16,971 bases of DNA from an uncultured Verrucomicrobiota bacterium (lineage in GTDB: Bacteria; Verrucomicrobiota; Kiritimatiellia; RFP12; UBA1067): assembly GCA_946631345.1 (NCBI GenBank), contig CAMPAA010000044.1:1-16971 (forward strand), in the 5' to 3' direction. Positions 8,981 through 16,700 of this stretch are shown here, piece by piece. The position numbers and the translations under genes were made by a program. The notes under the pieces are model-generated. The model was not told where the DNA came from and ran no database searches. It saw only the letters and a list, made by a program, of their open reading frames with translations. Numbering within the stretch: position 1 is the first letter of the stretch; each line of letters starts with the position of its first letter.

Positions 8981-9009
8981 ATGATATCAAATGCCATGCC
9001 CTGAATCAA
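8981..9009 (-). promoter_or_regulatory. Sigma70-type promoter for the leftward operon
   Basis: On the minus strand, TTGATT at 9009-9004 and TATCAT at 8986-8981 are separated by exactly 17 bases. They match the -35 and -10 consensus at four and five of six positions. The predicted start of transcription is about 8974, giving a leader of roughly 28 bases to the ATG at 8946. This promoter is the main argument for the chosen start of the DUF4838 gene. Confidence 0.6.
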
Positions 9010-9029
9010 CATTCCGGTGAGGCGTAATC

Positions 9030-9059
9030 TCGCAACAAAAACGACACGATTATCGCAAC
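9030..9059 (-). promoter_or_regulatory. Direct repeat, candidate AraC/XylR-type activator site
   Basis: The heptamer GTTGCGA occurs twice in the same orientation on the minus strand (plus-strand TCGCAAC at 9030-9036 and 9053-9059), 23 bases apart, about 20 bases upstream of the -35 element. AraC-family proteins bind paired direct half-sites roughly two helical turns apart, upstream of -35, and a PBP/AraC regulator is encoded nearby. A related CGCAACGG lies at 9108-9115. Assignment to that regulator is inference. Confidence 0.4.
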
Positions 9060-9101
9060 GGCAAAGCCGCAATGCGCGCCGGACGGCAGAGGCGACCTCA
9101 T

Positions 9102-9121
9102 CCAATCCGCAACGGGATTGG
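9102..9121. repeat. 20-bp inverted repeat in divergent intergenic region
   Basis: CCAATCC at 9102-9108 and GGATTGG at 9115-9121 are perfect complements around the hexamer GCAACG. It lies in the roughly 250-base non-coding interval between the two divergent promoters (8974-9226), suited to a dimeric repressor or a small hairpin. A further 7-base inverted pair, TGGCATG at 9119-9125 and CATGCCA at 9146-9152, overlaps its right arm. Apart from these sites, the direct repeats and the two promoters, I see no gene in this interval. Confidence 0.4.
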
Positions 9122-9191
9122 CATGTACATTGCGCCGACAGGCACCATGCCACAACCTACAGTCCAGCCAACCAACGCCCCAATACGCATC

Positions 9192-9220
9192 TTCAACTGG
9201 TCAGCGAGTTATGATATAAT
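9192..9220 (+). promoter_or_regulatory. Extended -10 promoter for mini-ORF, HU-like and regulator genes
   Basis: A perfect TATAAT at 9215-9220 is preceded by TG one base upstream (TGATATAAT), an extended -10 element. A weak -35, TTCAAC at 9192-9197, lies at the ideal 17-base spacing. Counting from the -10 element, +1 falls at about 9227, the A of the ATG of the mini-ORF, so the transcript is predicted to be leaderless for that frame. Confidence 0.65.
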
Positions 9221-9226
9221 AGTGCC

Positions 9227-9367
9227 ATGAAAAACACTTTCAATGGCATCAAAGAGGAAATTGATGGCGGCAAATATGAAATCAGTCCCATCAATTTCAT
9301 ATTTAGTCCCACTAATTTAATAATTAGTCCCGTCAATTTGGTAATTGATGGCATCAATTTGCAATAG
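9227..9367 (+). CDS. 46-residue heptad-repeat mini-ORF, possibly leaderless
   Basis: An ATG at 9227 opens a frame ending at TAG 9365-9367. Residues 3-44 are six consecutive seven-residue repeats of the form x-x-[I/F]-[S/D/N]-[P/G]-x-[N/K], the later copies more hydrophobic (IxSPxN, IDGIN). There is no Shine-Dalgarno sequence; the predicted transcript start coincides with the ATG, so initiation would be leaderless. The stop is 18 bases before the next gene, whose ribosome site lies in that gap. Codons are AT-rich (ATA, TTA, AGT, AAT), unlike neighbouring genes, which suggests a foreign or recently expanded repeat, or a non-coding array that happens to be open. The regular hydrophobic/turn pattern could suit a short beta structure. 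No family recognised; existence as a protein is uncertain. Confidence 0.4.
   Translation: MKNTFNGIKEEIDGGKYEISPINFIFSPTNLIISPVNLVIDGINLQ
9238..9363. repeat. Six tandem degenerate 21-bp repeats with dyad symmetry
   Basis: Six contiguous 21-base units start at 9238, 9259, 9280, 9301, 9322 and 9343. Units three to five share the core AGTCCC-[A/G]-[T/C]-[C/T]-AATTT; units two and six instead have GATGGC. The last unit contains a perfect palindrome, AATTGATG-G-CATCAATT at 9343-9359. GAAATTGATGG at 9257-9267 is the exact complement of CCATCAATTTC at 9288-9298, so the RNA could form an 11-bp stem with a 20-base loop. Twenty-one bases is both seven codons and two helical turns. There are no spacers, so it is not a CRISPR array. 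Confidence 0.85.
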
Positions 9368-9373
9368 ACCTAC

Positions 9374-9379
9374 GGAGGG
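9374..9379 (+). promoter_or_regulatory. Strong Shine-Dalgarno site of the HU-like gene
   Basis: GGAGGG lies six bases before the ATG at 9386, a near-ideal ribosome site that fixes this start. It contrasts with the absence of any such site before the mini-ORF at 9227. Confidence 0.8.
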
Positions 9380-9385
9380 AACGCA

Positions 9386-10132
9386 ATGGAAAACAAGATA
9401 GAGTTTGTACTGAAGCCGGTAACCGGCGCGGCAGCGGCGGGAGGAGGCTTTCGCGCCATCTTGGATACGGCCAAGGGAGATGCGATGGATTTCGACGACG
9501 TGATAACCGAGGCGTTGGACCGTGGCTACATCGCTGGAGTGAAGGATGTCCTTGCGAAATCTGTGGTCAAAGGCGTATTGGACTCGATGATCGCCGGCGT
9601 TCTCAGGGACGGCATCACGCGGCGGATCGGCGACTACCTCTCCGTCTCCCTGAAGGTGCACGGCCGGTTCAAGGACGAGCAGGAAGAATTCGATCCGGCG
9701 CGGCACAAGCTTGCCCTTTCCGTGAAGCAGCTGAATGCGTTCCGGCCGTCTTTCAAGGGCGTGGAGGCGACGAACATCCACCACAAGCGGCAGTTCCGCA
9801 TCTATTCCGTGCATTCCGTCAATGCGGAAGGGATGAACGGAAAGCTCTTCATCGGGCGTGAATTCATCATAAAGGGCGCAGACTTCGATTCCGATTCCAA
9901 GCTCTACGGCGTTGTGCTGCATGCATCTACCGGGAGACATTCCGAAGTCAGCTTTGATCCGCCAATAATTTCCTTGACCGACAGCGAGATCAGATGCGCA
10001 TGGCCAGAGGACTTCCAGAAGCCAGTCGGGGATGGATGCGGCGAGATCGCGATCGGCAGGCAAGGGAGTTTAGACGGCAAAGATAAATACGTTCGCCGCA
10101 GCATCAAGGTGTCCATCATTGAGGACTTCTGA
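9386..10132 (+). CDS. HU-like DNA-binding protein with DUF4469-type C-terminal domain
   Basis: This 248-residue cytoplasmic protein resembles the HU/IHF-like DNA-binding proteins with a DUF4469-type Ig-fold tail found in Bacteroidetes and PVC bacteria. The N-terminal domain (residues 1-130) has a helical start with DFDDVITEALDRGY and VKDVLAKSVV, then strand motifs GDYLSVSLKVHGRF, FDPARHKLALSV and FRPSFKGVEATNI, in the order expected for this family. Residues about 131-248 form an all-beta tail including GREFIIKGADFD and GVVLHAS. It should act as an architectural or nucleoid-associated protein. It lies directly downstream of the 21-bp repeats and 48 bases upstream of the AraC-type regulator, so it may bind the array or help shape the divergent promoter region. 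Assignment is from remembered motif patterns; the regulatory role is inference. Confidence 0.72.
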   Translation: MENKIEFVLKPVTGAAAAGGGFRAILDTAKGDAMDFDDVITEALDRGYIAGVKDVLAKSVVKGVLDSMIAGVLRDGITRRIGDYLSVSLKVHGRFKDEQEEFDPARHKLALSVKQLNAFRPSFKGVEATNIHHKRQFRIYSVHSVNAEGMNGKLFIGREFIIKGADFDSDSKLYGVVLHASTGRHSEVSFDPPIISLTDSEIRCAWPEDFQKPVGDGCGEIAIGRQGSLDGKDKYVRRSIKVSIIEDF

Positions 10133-10180
10133 ACCACCAAAACAACCTCGTAACGCAAGCATCATGAAGGAACGGCGAGC

Positions 10181-11344
10181 ATGAAAAAGGTTATCCTTTC
10201 GCGGTCGATCCGCAAGGTGGCGGTGGCGGTGAATCTTTCCGCCGCCTCATGGCGCGATTTCCTCATGGGTTTCTTCGACTATGCCAAGCGCAAGACGCAC
10301 TGGGATATCCGCGTGGTGCAGTCCGCCGACGAGCTTGCGCGTGCCGCACCCGGATGCCAGGGTGTAGTGACCGGCATCCAGCCAGACAGACGCACGCAGA
10401 CCCAGCTCGCAAAGGCGGGAACGCCTCTCGTGGCCGTTGGCGCGCAATGGCGGCTGGCAAGGACGATGCAAGTCACGTGCATCCGCAACGACAACGAAGA
10501 CATTGGACGCTTCTGCGCGCACCACTTCCAGACTCTCGGGAAGTTCGCTTCCGCAGGTTTCGTCCATTCTGACAGTCGCGACGACTGGTCCGCAGCCCGT
10601 AAGCGCGGATTCCTCTCGGGGTTCCGCGACGTCGAGAAATCCACCTTCCATACCGTCGCCAAGCCGGGTTCCGACGGGGACATCGCCGCACTCGCAGACT
10701 GGCTCAAATCACTTCCGAAGCCTGCCGCCGTAATGGCCGCATGGGACATGCGCGCCATCCATGTGCTCAGCGCCTGCCGTCTGGCGCGGCAGAAGGTGCC
10801 GGGGCAGATTGCCGTTATCGGCGTTGACAACGATCCGCTTCTCTGCGACTTCTCAACGCCGCCGCTCACGAGCGTCGCCCCCGACCATGCACTTGAAGGC
10901 CAACTCGCCGCAAAGACGATAGACCGAATGATGCGCCGGCATGGCAGCCCCGCAACCATTCACATGCTGAACACGGCAAAGAAGATGGCGGAGCGGGAAT
11001 CGGCAAAGCCGATCGCGCCGGTCGCAGCGCTCATCTCCCACGCGCTTGCATTCATCAACAGCCACTCCGCCGAGAACATCAAGGCGGCGGATGTCGCGGC
11101 CGCCCTCGGCGTATCACGTTCCCTGCTCGATCTGCGGTTCCGCGAATTCCGGGGCGAGACCGTTTCAAAGGCCATCGCCAACCGCCGCCTTGCCGAGGTC
11201 AAGCGCCTGCTATCGGAGACCGGGCTCTCCATCCGCGCCATATCGGCGAAGTGCGGCTACTCGAACGCCAACCACCTCAAGAACCTCTTCAGGCGCGCAT
11301 TCGGCACATCAATGCGCGAGTTCAGAAACAGCTGCCGGCAATGA
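10181..11344 (+). CDS. XylR-like transcriptional regulator (PBP sensor domain plus AraC HTH)
   Basis: This 387-residue regulator is close in length and layout to E. coli XylR. Residues about 10-265 form a LacI/periplasmic-binding-type sugar-sensing domain, with VAVAVNLS at the start, GVVTGIQPD, and the family hallmark AVIGVDNDPLLCDFSTPPLTSV at 211-232. Residues about 283-387 are the AraC DNA-binding domain with two helix-turn-helix units, AADVAAALGVSRSLLDLRF (302-320) and LSIRAISAKCGYSNANHLKNLF (349-370), ending in the usual FR segment. AAGGA lies nine bases before the ATG. Family members bind a monosaccharide and activate transport and hydrolase operons from paired direct repeats; such repeats lie upstream of the divergent operon. 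The ligand cannot be assigned; xylose is only the best-known example. Confidence 0.92.
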   Translation: MKKVILSRSIRKVAVAVNLSAASWRDFLMGFFDYAKRKTHWDIRVVQSADELARAAPGCQGVVTGIQPDRRTQTQLAKAGTPLVAVGAQWRLARTMQVTCIRNDNEDIGRFCAHHFQTLGKFASAGFVHSDSRDDWSAARKRGFLSGFRDVEKSTFHTVAKPGSDGDIAALADWLKSLPKPAAVMAAWDMRAIHVLSACRLARQKVPGQIAVIGVDNDPLLCDFSTPPLTSVAPDHALEGQLAAKTIDRMMRRHGSPATIHMLNTAKKMAERESAKPIAPVAALISHALAFINSHSAENIKAADVAAALGVSRSLLDLRFREFRGETVSKAIANRRLAEVKRLLSETGLSIRAISAKCGYSNANHLKNLFRRAFGTSMREFRNSCRQ

Positions 11345-11350
11345 GAATGC

Positions 11351-11384
11351 CTGAGGGCTTATGCAGGGCAGGCTACTCCCTCAG
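11351..11384. terminator. Possible bidirectional hairpin between convergent genes
   Basis: CTGAGGG at 11351-11357 and CCCTCAG at 11378-11384 are perfect complements with a 20-base loop. They span the 28-base gap between the regulator stop and the stop of the convergent lipoprotein gene. No T-run follows on either strand, so intrinsic termination would be weak; it could protect 3' ends instead. Confidence 0.3.
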
Positions 11385-13754
11385 CGACAGGTCGAGGCGT
11401 ATGCGCCCCTTTTCCGGTTCGATGCGGTAGCCGTCAGGAGTGGGGGCGATCGTCCCCTCGCATCCCACGGCATACGCGTACCCCTTGAAGGAAAGGTCTA
11501 TGCGCCCTTTCCCGAACCGGTGGCTGCGCCGCCATTCTTCGTTCATCTTGATCTCAAGCGGCATGCCGAACACGGTTATGCCGCGCTCGTCGAAGCGCAC
11601 AAGCGTGAAGGTGCCGTCGGCGTAGGTGCAGGTCACCTCAAGCTCGTTCGGCCCGGTGGCGCGCGGCGTCATGCCTGTCGCCTCGCCCGTGAACGCCAGC
11701 ATTCCGGGCGCACCGTTCGTTCGGAAAAGATAGGCGTCCACAACCGGCGGCGTGAAAAGGAGCTCGTTCCAGTTGGTGCTCGCCGTGGAGATGTGGTCCT
11801 CCGCGAAGCCGTCGCACATCTTGTGGATGTCGCGGATGTAGAAGCGGTTCGCCTCCTGGTACAGGTTGGCGCGGTAGTTCTTGCAGTTGTACCACACGCT
11901 GCGGCGGCCCTGCCCCATCCAGTCGTCAAGCGCCACCTGCGTCTGCGCGCAGTTCTCCGCATGGTCGGCCATGAAACGCCGCCCCGTATCCCCCAGCGTC
12001 TCTACCTCGATGAGCCCCTGGTCGGCATAGCGCTTGAGAGCCTCCATCTGACCGTGGTAGCCGATGTTGACGCCGTATTCGCTCCATCCGAAGCTGTTCT
12101 CCTGCCCCGTCTGCATGTAGGAGAGGTTCAGCATCCCGCGCGGGTCGGAGTAGGCGCGGAAATACCAGTCCACGATGTACGGAATCTTGCCGAGGCCCGC
12201 AGGCTCCAGCGTCACCACATGGCGCCTGCTCTTTCCCGTGCGCGTATCGAGGAAGTTGTACTTGAAGCCGTAGTTGTAGATCGGGTCGGGCGTGAGCATC
12301 TTGAAGACCGGAACCTTGACCGCGTTGGCCATGTCGCTCGCCGCCGACAGCATGTTGAGCTTGGACGGGTAGTAGCCGCCGTTCGAGTAGCCGCCGCGCA
12401 GGCCGTACGCGTCGGTCACGTCCTCCTCGCGGCAAACGCACACCGCCACGATTCCGTACTTCTCCTTCATGTAGCCGATGGACCATGCGTCCATAACCCA
12501 CGACCCGACGCTCTGCGGATACGCCCCGAACTTCTCCTTGAACAGCCTGAAGAGCTCGTCGATCAGCTTCGCGCGCTGTTCGAGCGTGTACGACTCCAGG
12601 AACCCGGGGCACACCCACCAGTCCCAGGCCCAGTCCTTGCGTCCGCGCCACTTTATGCCTACGGCCTCGCAGAGCGGCTTGACGATCTCTATCCAAACGC
12701 CGAACTCCGTCTTTGAACGGTCGGCGGTGGCGGTGGCGGCCATGATGTCGTCGCGGAGCATGGCGTCGTACTGCAGAAGGATCGTGTTCGCCACTCCGTA
12801 TTGGCTGTTGCACCTTATCTGCTCCACGAGCGGCGTTACGAGATCCATCGGGCGGCGGGGTTCGCAGCCGCGCACGAAGTTCACCAGGTTCATCACCACC
12901 CTCGGCTTGCGCACGGTCTGCGGCGCATCGTTCCATATCCGCCGCAGGTATGCCGCGCTGGCAGCCACGTCATCGTAGGTATCCTTGCGCTTTTCGCATT
13001 CGACCACGCACCATTTCACACCGGCCTTGCGGGCGGCGGCGAGTATGGCCGGCCAGTTCTGCACGTCACCCGGCGCACCGATCGCCGACGCTCCATGCGG
13101 CTTTGCGTGGAACCCAGGGATGCGTCCGGCGAGGTCGCCGATCCACGTAGGCGCGTCGCGCCCCGATTCCGTCACGGGGCCGATGTCGAGCTCCAGGTTC
13201 ACCTCGCGGTCCTCCTTCAGGATGTCGGCCGGGAACTCCCGCTGCAGCATCTCAGTGAACTCGTGGATGTGGTTGTGGTAGCCGATGCGTATGCCGTACG
13301 GCCTGAGACGCCTTCCGGCGGCGGCGAGCCGCTTGCAGAACCCGCGCCAGTCGGCGGACGTCTTGCCCTTGAACCACGGAATGTAGACGAAATCCACGTC
13401 GAAGCGGCGGCAGAACGCCACGGTGCGCGCAAGGTTGGTGCCTTCTACATGGTCGAACGAGACAGGCATGTCGGCAAGGGCAAGGCCGTTCTCCTTCAGC
13501 ATCGCCTCCAGCCGGTCGGGGTTCACCTTCCAGAACGCCATGGACTGCACGCCCTCGTACCCCATCGCGCGCATCTTCGGGAAAACCTCCGCGAACCCCT
13601 TCTCGGGATCCTTCTCCCAGAACTCCTTCACCCCCCACATCTGGCACGCCATCCGCATCTCCGGCTGCGCGTCGCGCGCGGCCGGGGCAAGGCCAGAACA
13701 CCCGGCGAGCGCAATGGCCGCCGCAAACATTCCCGTCGATATCGTTTTGTTCAT
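11373..13754 (-). CDS. Lipoprotein: xylose-isomerase-like TIM barrel fused to a DUF3863-like domain
   Basis: This 793-residue protein starts with a lipoprotein signal (lipobox LAGC, Cys19), so it is probably anchored to a membrane. Residues about 33-275 are a sugar-phosphate isomerase/epimerase (AP endonuclease 2) barrel with its metal-site motifs: GYHNHIHEF at 158-166, LELDIG at 187-192, FHAKPH at 215-220 and VVECE at 250-254. Residues about 285-620 form a second domain (NLVNFVRGCEPR, LLQYDAML, WDWWVCPGF, GSWVMDAWSIGYM, GGYYPSKLNML) that I associate with DUF3863-type proteins and that somewhat resembles deacetylase or GH57-like barrels. A beta-rich tail follows. The start is ATG 13754, with AGGAG five bases upstream and one base between the previous stop and this ATG: translational coupling. 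Such isomerase-like domains are usually cytoplasmic, so export is notable. Activity unknown. Confidence 0.78.
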   Translation of the reverse strand: MNKTISTGMFAAAIALAGCSGLAPAARDAQPEMRMACQMWGVKEFWEKDPEKGFAEVFPKMRAMGYEGVQSMAFWKVNPDRLEAMLKENGLALADMPVSFDHVEGTNLARTVAFCRRFDVDFVYIPWFKGKTSADWRGFCKRLAAAGRRLRPYGIRIGYHNHIHEFTEMLQREFPADILKEDREVNLELDIGPVTESGRDAPTWIGDLAGRIPGFHAKPHGASAIGAPGDVQNWPAILAAARKAGVKWCVVECEKRKDTYDDVAASAAYLRRIWNDAPQTVRKPRVVMNLVNFVRGCEPRRPMDLVTPLVEQIRCNSQYGVANTILLQYDAMLRDDIMAATATADRSKTEFGVWIEIVKPLCEAVGIKWRGRKDWAWDWWVCPGFLESYTLEQRAKLIDELFRLFKEKFGAYPQSVGSWVMDAWSIGYMKEKYGIVAVCVCREEDVTDAYGLRGGYSNGGYYPSKLNMLSAASDMANAVKVPVFKMLTPDPIYNYGFKYNFLDTRTGKSRRHVVTLEPAGLGKIPYIVDWYFRAYSDPRGMLNLSYMQTGQENSFGWSEYGVNIGYHGQMEALKRYADQGLIEVETLGDTGRRFMADHAENCAQTQVALDDWMGQGRRSVWYNCKNYRANLYQEANRFYIRDIHKMCDGFAEDHISTASTNWNELLFTPPVVDAYLFRTNGAPGMLAFTGEATGMTPRATGPNELEVTCTYADGTFTLVRFDERGITVFGMPLEIKMNEEWRRSHRFGKGRIDLSFKGYAYAVGCEGTIAPTPDGYRIEPEKGRIRLDLSLRE

Positions 13755-13755
13755 T

Positions 13756-16700
13756 TCATCTCCTGCTGCTGTCTCTGAAGGAAGGACGTCCGCTCGGCGC
13801 GCCGAACGCGCGCAGCTCGTATGGTCCGAGCGCAATTTGCGCGGTACCGGCCATGGTCTCGCCTGTCACGAGGTTGCGCGTTCCCCTCGGTACGCGCACC
13901 GCGACGCGCACCGGCTCCACGCCGGTGTTGACGATGTAGAACCAGCTGCGCCCGTCCCAGTCTGCATGGCGCAGCCGCACGAATTCGCCGCCGCCCGGAA
14001 GAGTGGCCATCGTGACGGCGGGCAGGGCGCGGAACGCCTGCGCGAACGGCACGAGATGCTCCTCCATGCCGTAGGTGCCGACGAGAAAGCCTCCCTTGGT
14101 GAAACCGAGCACATCGCGGAACCTGAGCGGCACGGCGTAGTGCTCCATCGCATACGGGCCCGGCGCATTGAGCGTGGTGACGCGCCACTGCACCTCCTTG
14201 AACCACTTGGCCTTGAAGTGCATGTCGGGGTCGCGGTTGCGGCCACGGTCGCCGGCGTGCGACTCCCAGTAGCGGTCGTGCATGTGCACGAGCGGATAGG
14301 AAGCCCCTTCGAGGAAATCCCAGTAGTACGGCTTCGTGTGGTACGTGCGCTGGCATTCGTAGTCGGCCTCGGATGCGTAGTACCAGCCCGGACGCGCAAA
14401 GCGGTAGTCTGCGGGCAGGCACGTCTGCCCCATGATGACGTTCGGGGCCTCCCTGGCGAATATGTCGCGGTCGAGACCTCCCTCGCGCGCCATTCGGCGC
14501 ATGTAGTCCGGGGAGGTGAACCGGTCCATTACGGGGTCGAGATTTGCGATGTTGTTGATCCAGAGCTTGAGGTCAGGCCGTGCGGCGGCAAGCTTGCGCG
14601 CCATCCTCACCCAGAACCCGCTCACCTGGCGGCAGCGCCACTGCACCCATGGCTCGTAGGCGTTGGCCAGCAGCCAGCTGGCGTACGCCTTGCCGCGCAT
14701 CGGATCCTTCCTGTCCACCGGCACCTTTATCCCCGTGTCGCGCGTGAAGCCGTCGATCATGTAGTCGTTGTAGCCGCTGGTTATCAGGCCAAGCCAGCAG
14801 ATCGACGAATGTTTCACGTGCAGCCCCACGCCCTTGAACGACGGATGCTTCACGCCGTCCGCGAGGAAGATGTCTATCATGCCCTCCACGTAGCGCTGCA
14901 CGTCGGGATGGCATATGTTGAAGAGCGACGGCTTGCGCACGATGCCGCAATCCGGCTTGCCTGTCGCGGTCACGCTATACATGGAGTCATGGACCTTGCC
15001 GGATACGATCATGTCGTACGTGAGCGAGCCAACCGCCACCGGATGCGATTCCTGGTTGATGAGCGGCACTACGCCAAGCCCTTCGCCGTCGAAACGCTCG
15101 TAGAACGCCCTGAAGAAGTCCGGCGCATGCCCGCGCGGGTTGTAGGAGCCTCCGATCAGTCCGTCGTACCATGCGCCCGGGTATGCGAACAGGTCGAGAC
15201 CCTGGTACTTCATCGTGGCGGCGATCTTGTCGACCATCTCAAGGCACAGCTCTGGCGTGGCCGCGTAGTTCGTCACCCCAAACTCGAAGTCGATGGCCGG
15301 ATCCTCGTAGTACCAGCCTATCGAACGCCCCCACCCCTGCCTGGGCTTCGGCGCATCGATCCTGGCGGCGGGAAGCGCACGGGCCTTCACGCGGTACAGC
15401 CGCACTGCGGCCACCGCGGCAGGCTCGCCCTGGCGCAGCGTCATGGCCTCGAACACCACGTTTGTGGAGCGCGCCCAGTAGATGCAACGGTGCGTACGCA
15501 CCTTCCCGGAGAGAGGATAGTCGCCGCCGGTGAACACGCCCACCTGCATCTCGTAGTCCTGCAGACGCCGCGAATCGTAGAACGGGTCGAACGCATCCTG
15601 CACGATCATGTCCATGGTCCGCTTGGCGTCGTCCGGATAGTCTATCTCGAACACGTATAGCGGCTCATTCGCCTTGAGCTCGAACCCGAGCGCCAGCCTG
15701 TGGAACGGCGTGCCGCCAAGTTCAAGATACTCCACGCCGTCCGCCGTCCTGCGCGATCTTGAAGGCCCCACGACCTCGAACTTCGCGCCGTCCCTGCGAA
15801 GCCCGGCAAGCCCTGCGGAATCGAGCCGCACCTCCTTCACAAGCTCCATCTCGCCCGGAAGCCCCGCCTTACCGACCGGCGCCAGCCCGTATGGGTTCGC
15901 GCCCCGTTTGGCGGACAGCGCGGCGTAGTCGGTGCGCGGCTTCGGCTGGATGCCGGCCTCGCGGTACAGCGCGCGGGCCTGCTCCTTGGTCAACGCCGCA
16001 GAGAATATCTTCATGTCGTCGACGAGCCCGTTGAACTGGCCCGTGCCGCGCCACGAGCCCACGAAGAAGCTGCGCGTCGCGTCCATGTCGCCGGGCCGCC
16101 GGAAGTCGTACGGCTGGCGGGCGCGGGCGAGGGGCGAGATGTACGACGATCCGCCAACGTCGTCATAGTTCGGCGCGCCGTCCACGAACAGGCTTCCGCC
16201 CGCCTCGTTCCAGCTCGCGACCACGTGATGCCAGTCTCCGTCGCACGGCACGCTGCTGAAAAGATAGGCGTCGCAGTCGTCCGATGTATCCATGCGCAGC
16301 CTGTCTGTCATCCAGAACCACAGATACAGCGCGCCGGTGCCCATCCGCAGGTCGAACGGCGTCGGCGATGCGAGCAACCATCTGCCGGGCGTGCTCCTGC
16401 CGTCCGGCACGTCGCGCTTGACCCACATCGACACCGCTCCGCGCTCCTGCGAAATGTTGCCGTCGAACGCATACTCGAGCAGGGATCTGTTCGCCTCGGT
16501 TATGCGCACGGCCTGCCCCTTCAGCCCCGGCTCGTAGGATAGCCCCTTTGCGGCGAGCGGCTCGGCGCGCCCTTTGGCGAACACGGCCTTGGCCGTGCCG
16601 TCGAACGGCAGATACATCGTCACCTCTGGCTTCACGGCCTTCGGCTTCACGCTCACGCGCATCTCGTCCATCTTCGCCACGCGCCCGCCCGCGAAGCAGT

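Noticed and set aside
8947..9153. A longer start for the DUF4838 gene at 9153
   Set aside because: The extension would start upstream of the predicted promoter and adds Cys/Arg-rich sequence before a good signal peptide.
9238..9363. CRISPR array
   Set aside because: The 21-bp units are directly adjacent with no spacers, are degenerate, and no cas gene is present.
9317..10063. A 248-codon minus-strand frame ending in the repeat array
   Set aside because: It is antisense to the HU-like gene, which has a strong ribosome site and family motifs. Its ending in the same heptad only reflects the palindromic repeat unit.
11361..12716. A 451-codon plus-strand open frame
   Set aside because: It is antisense to the lipoprotein fusion gene, with biased Val/Arg/His composition and no motifs.
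13423..15660. A 745-codon open frame on the plus strand
   Set aside because: It lies antisense to two well-supported minus-strand genes and shows no domain, signal or ribosome site; long antisense frames are common in GC-rich coding DNA.
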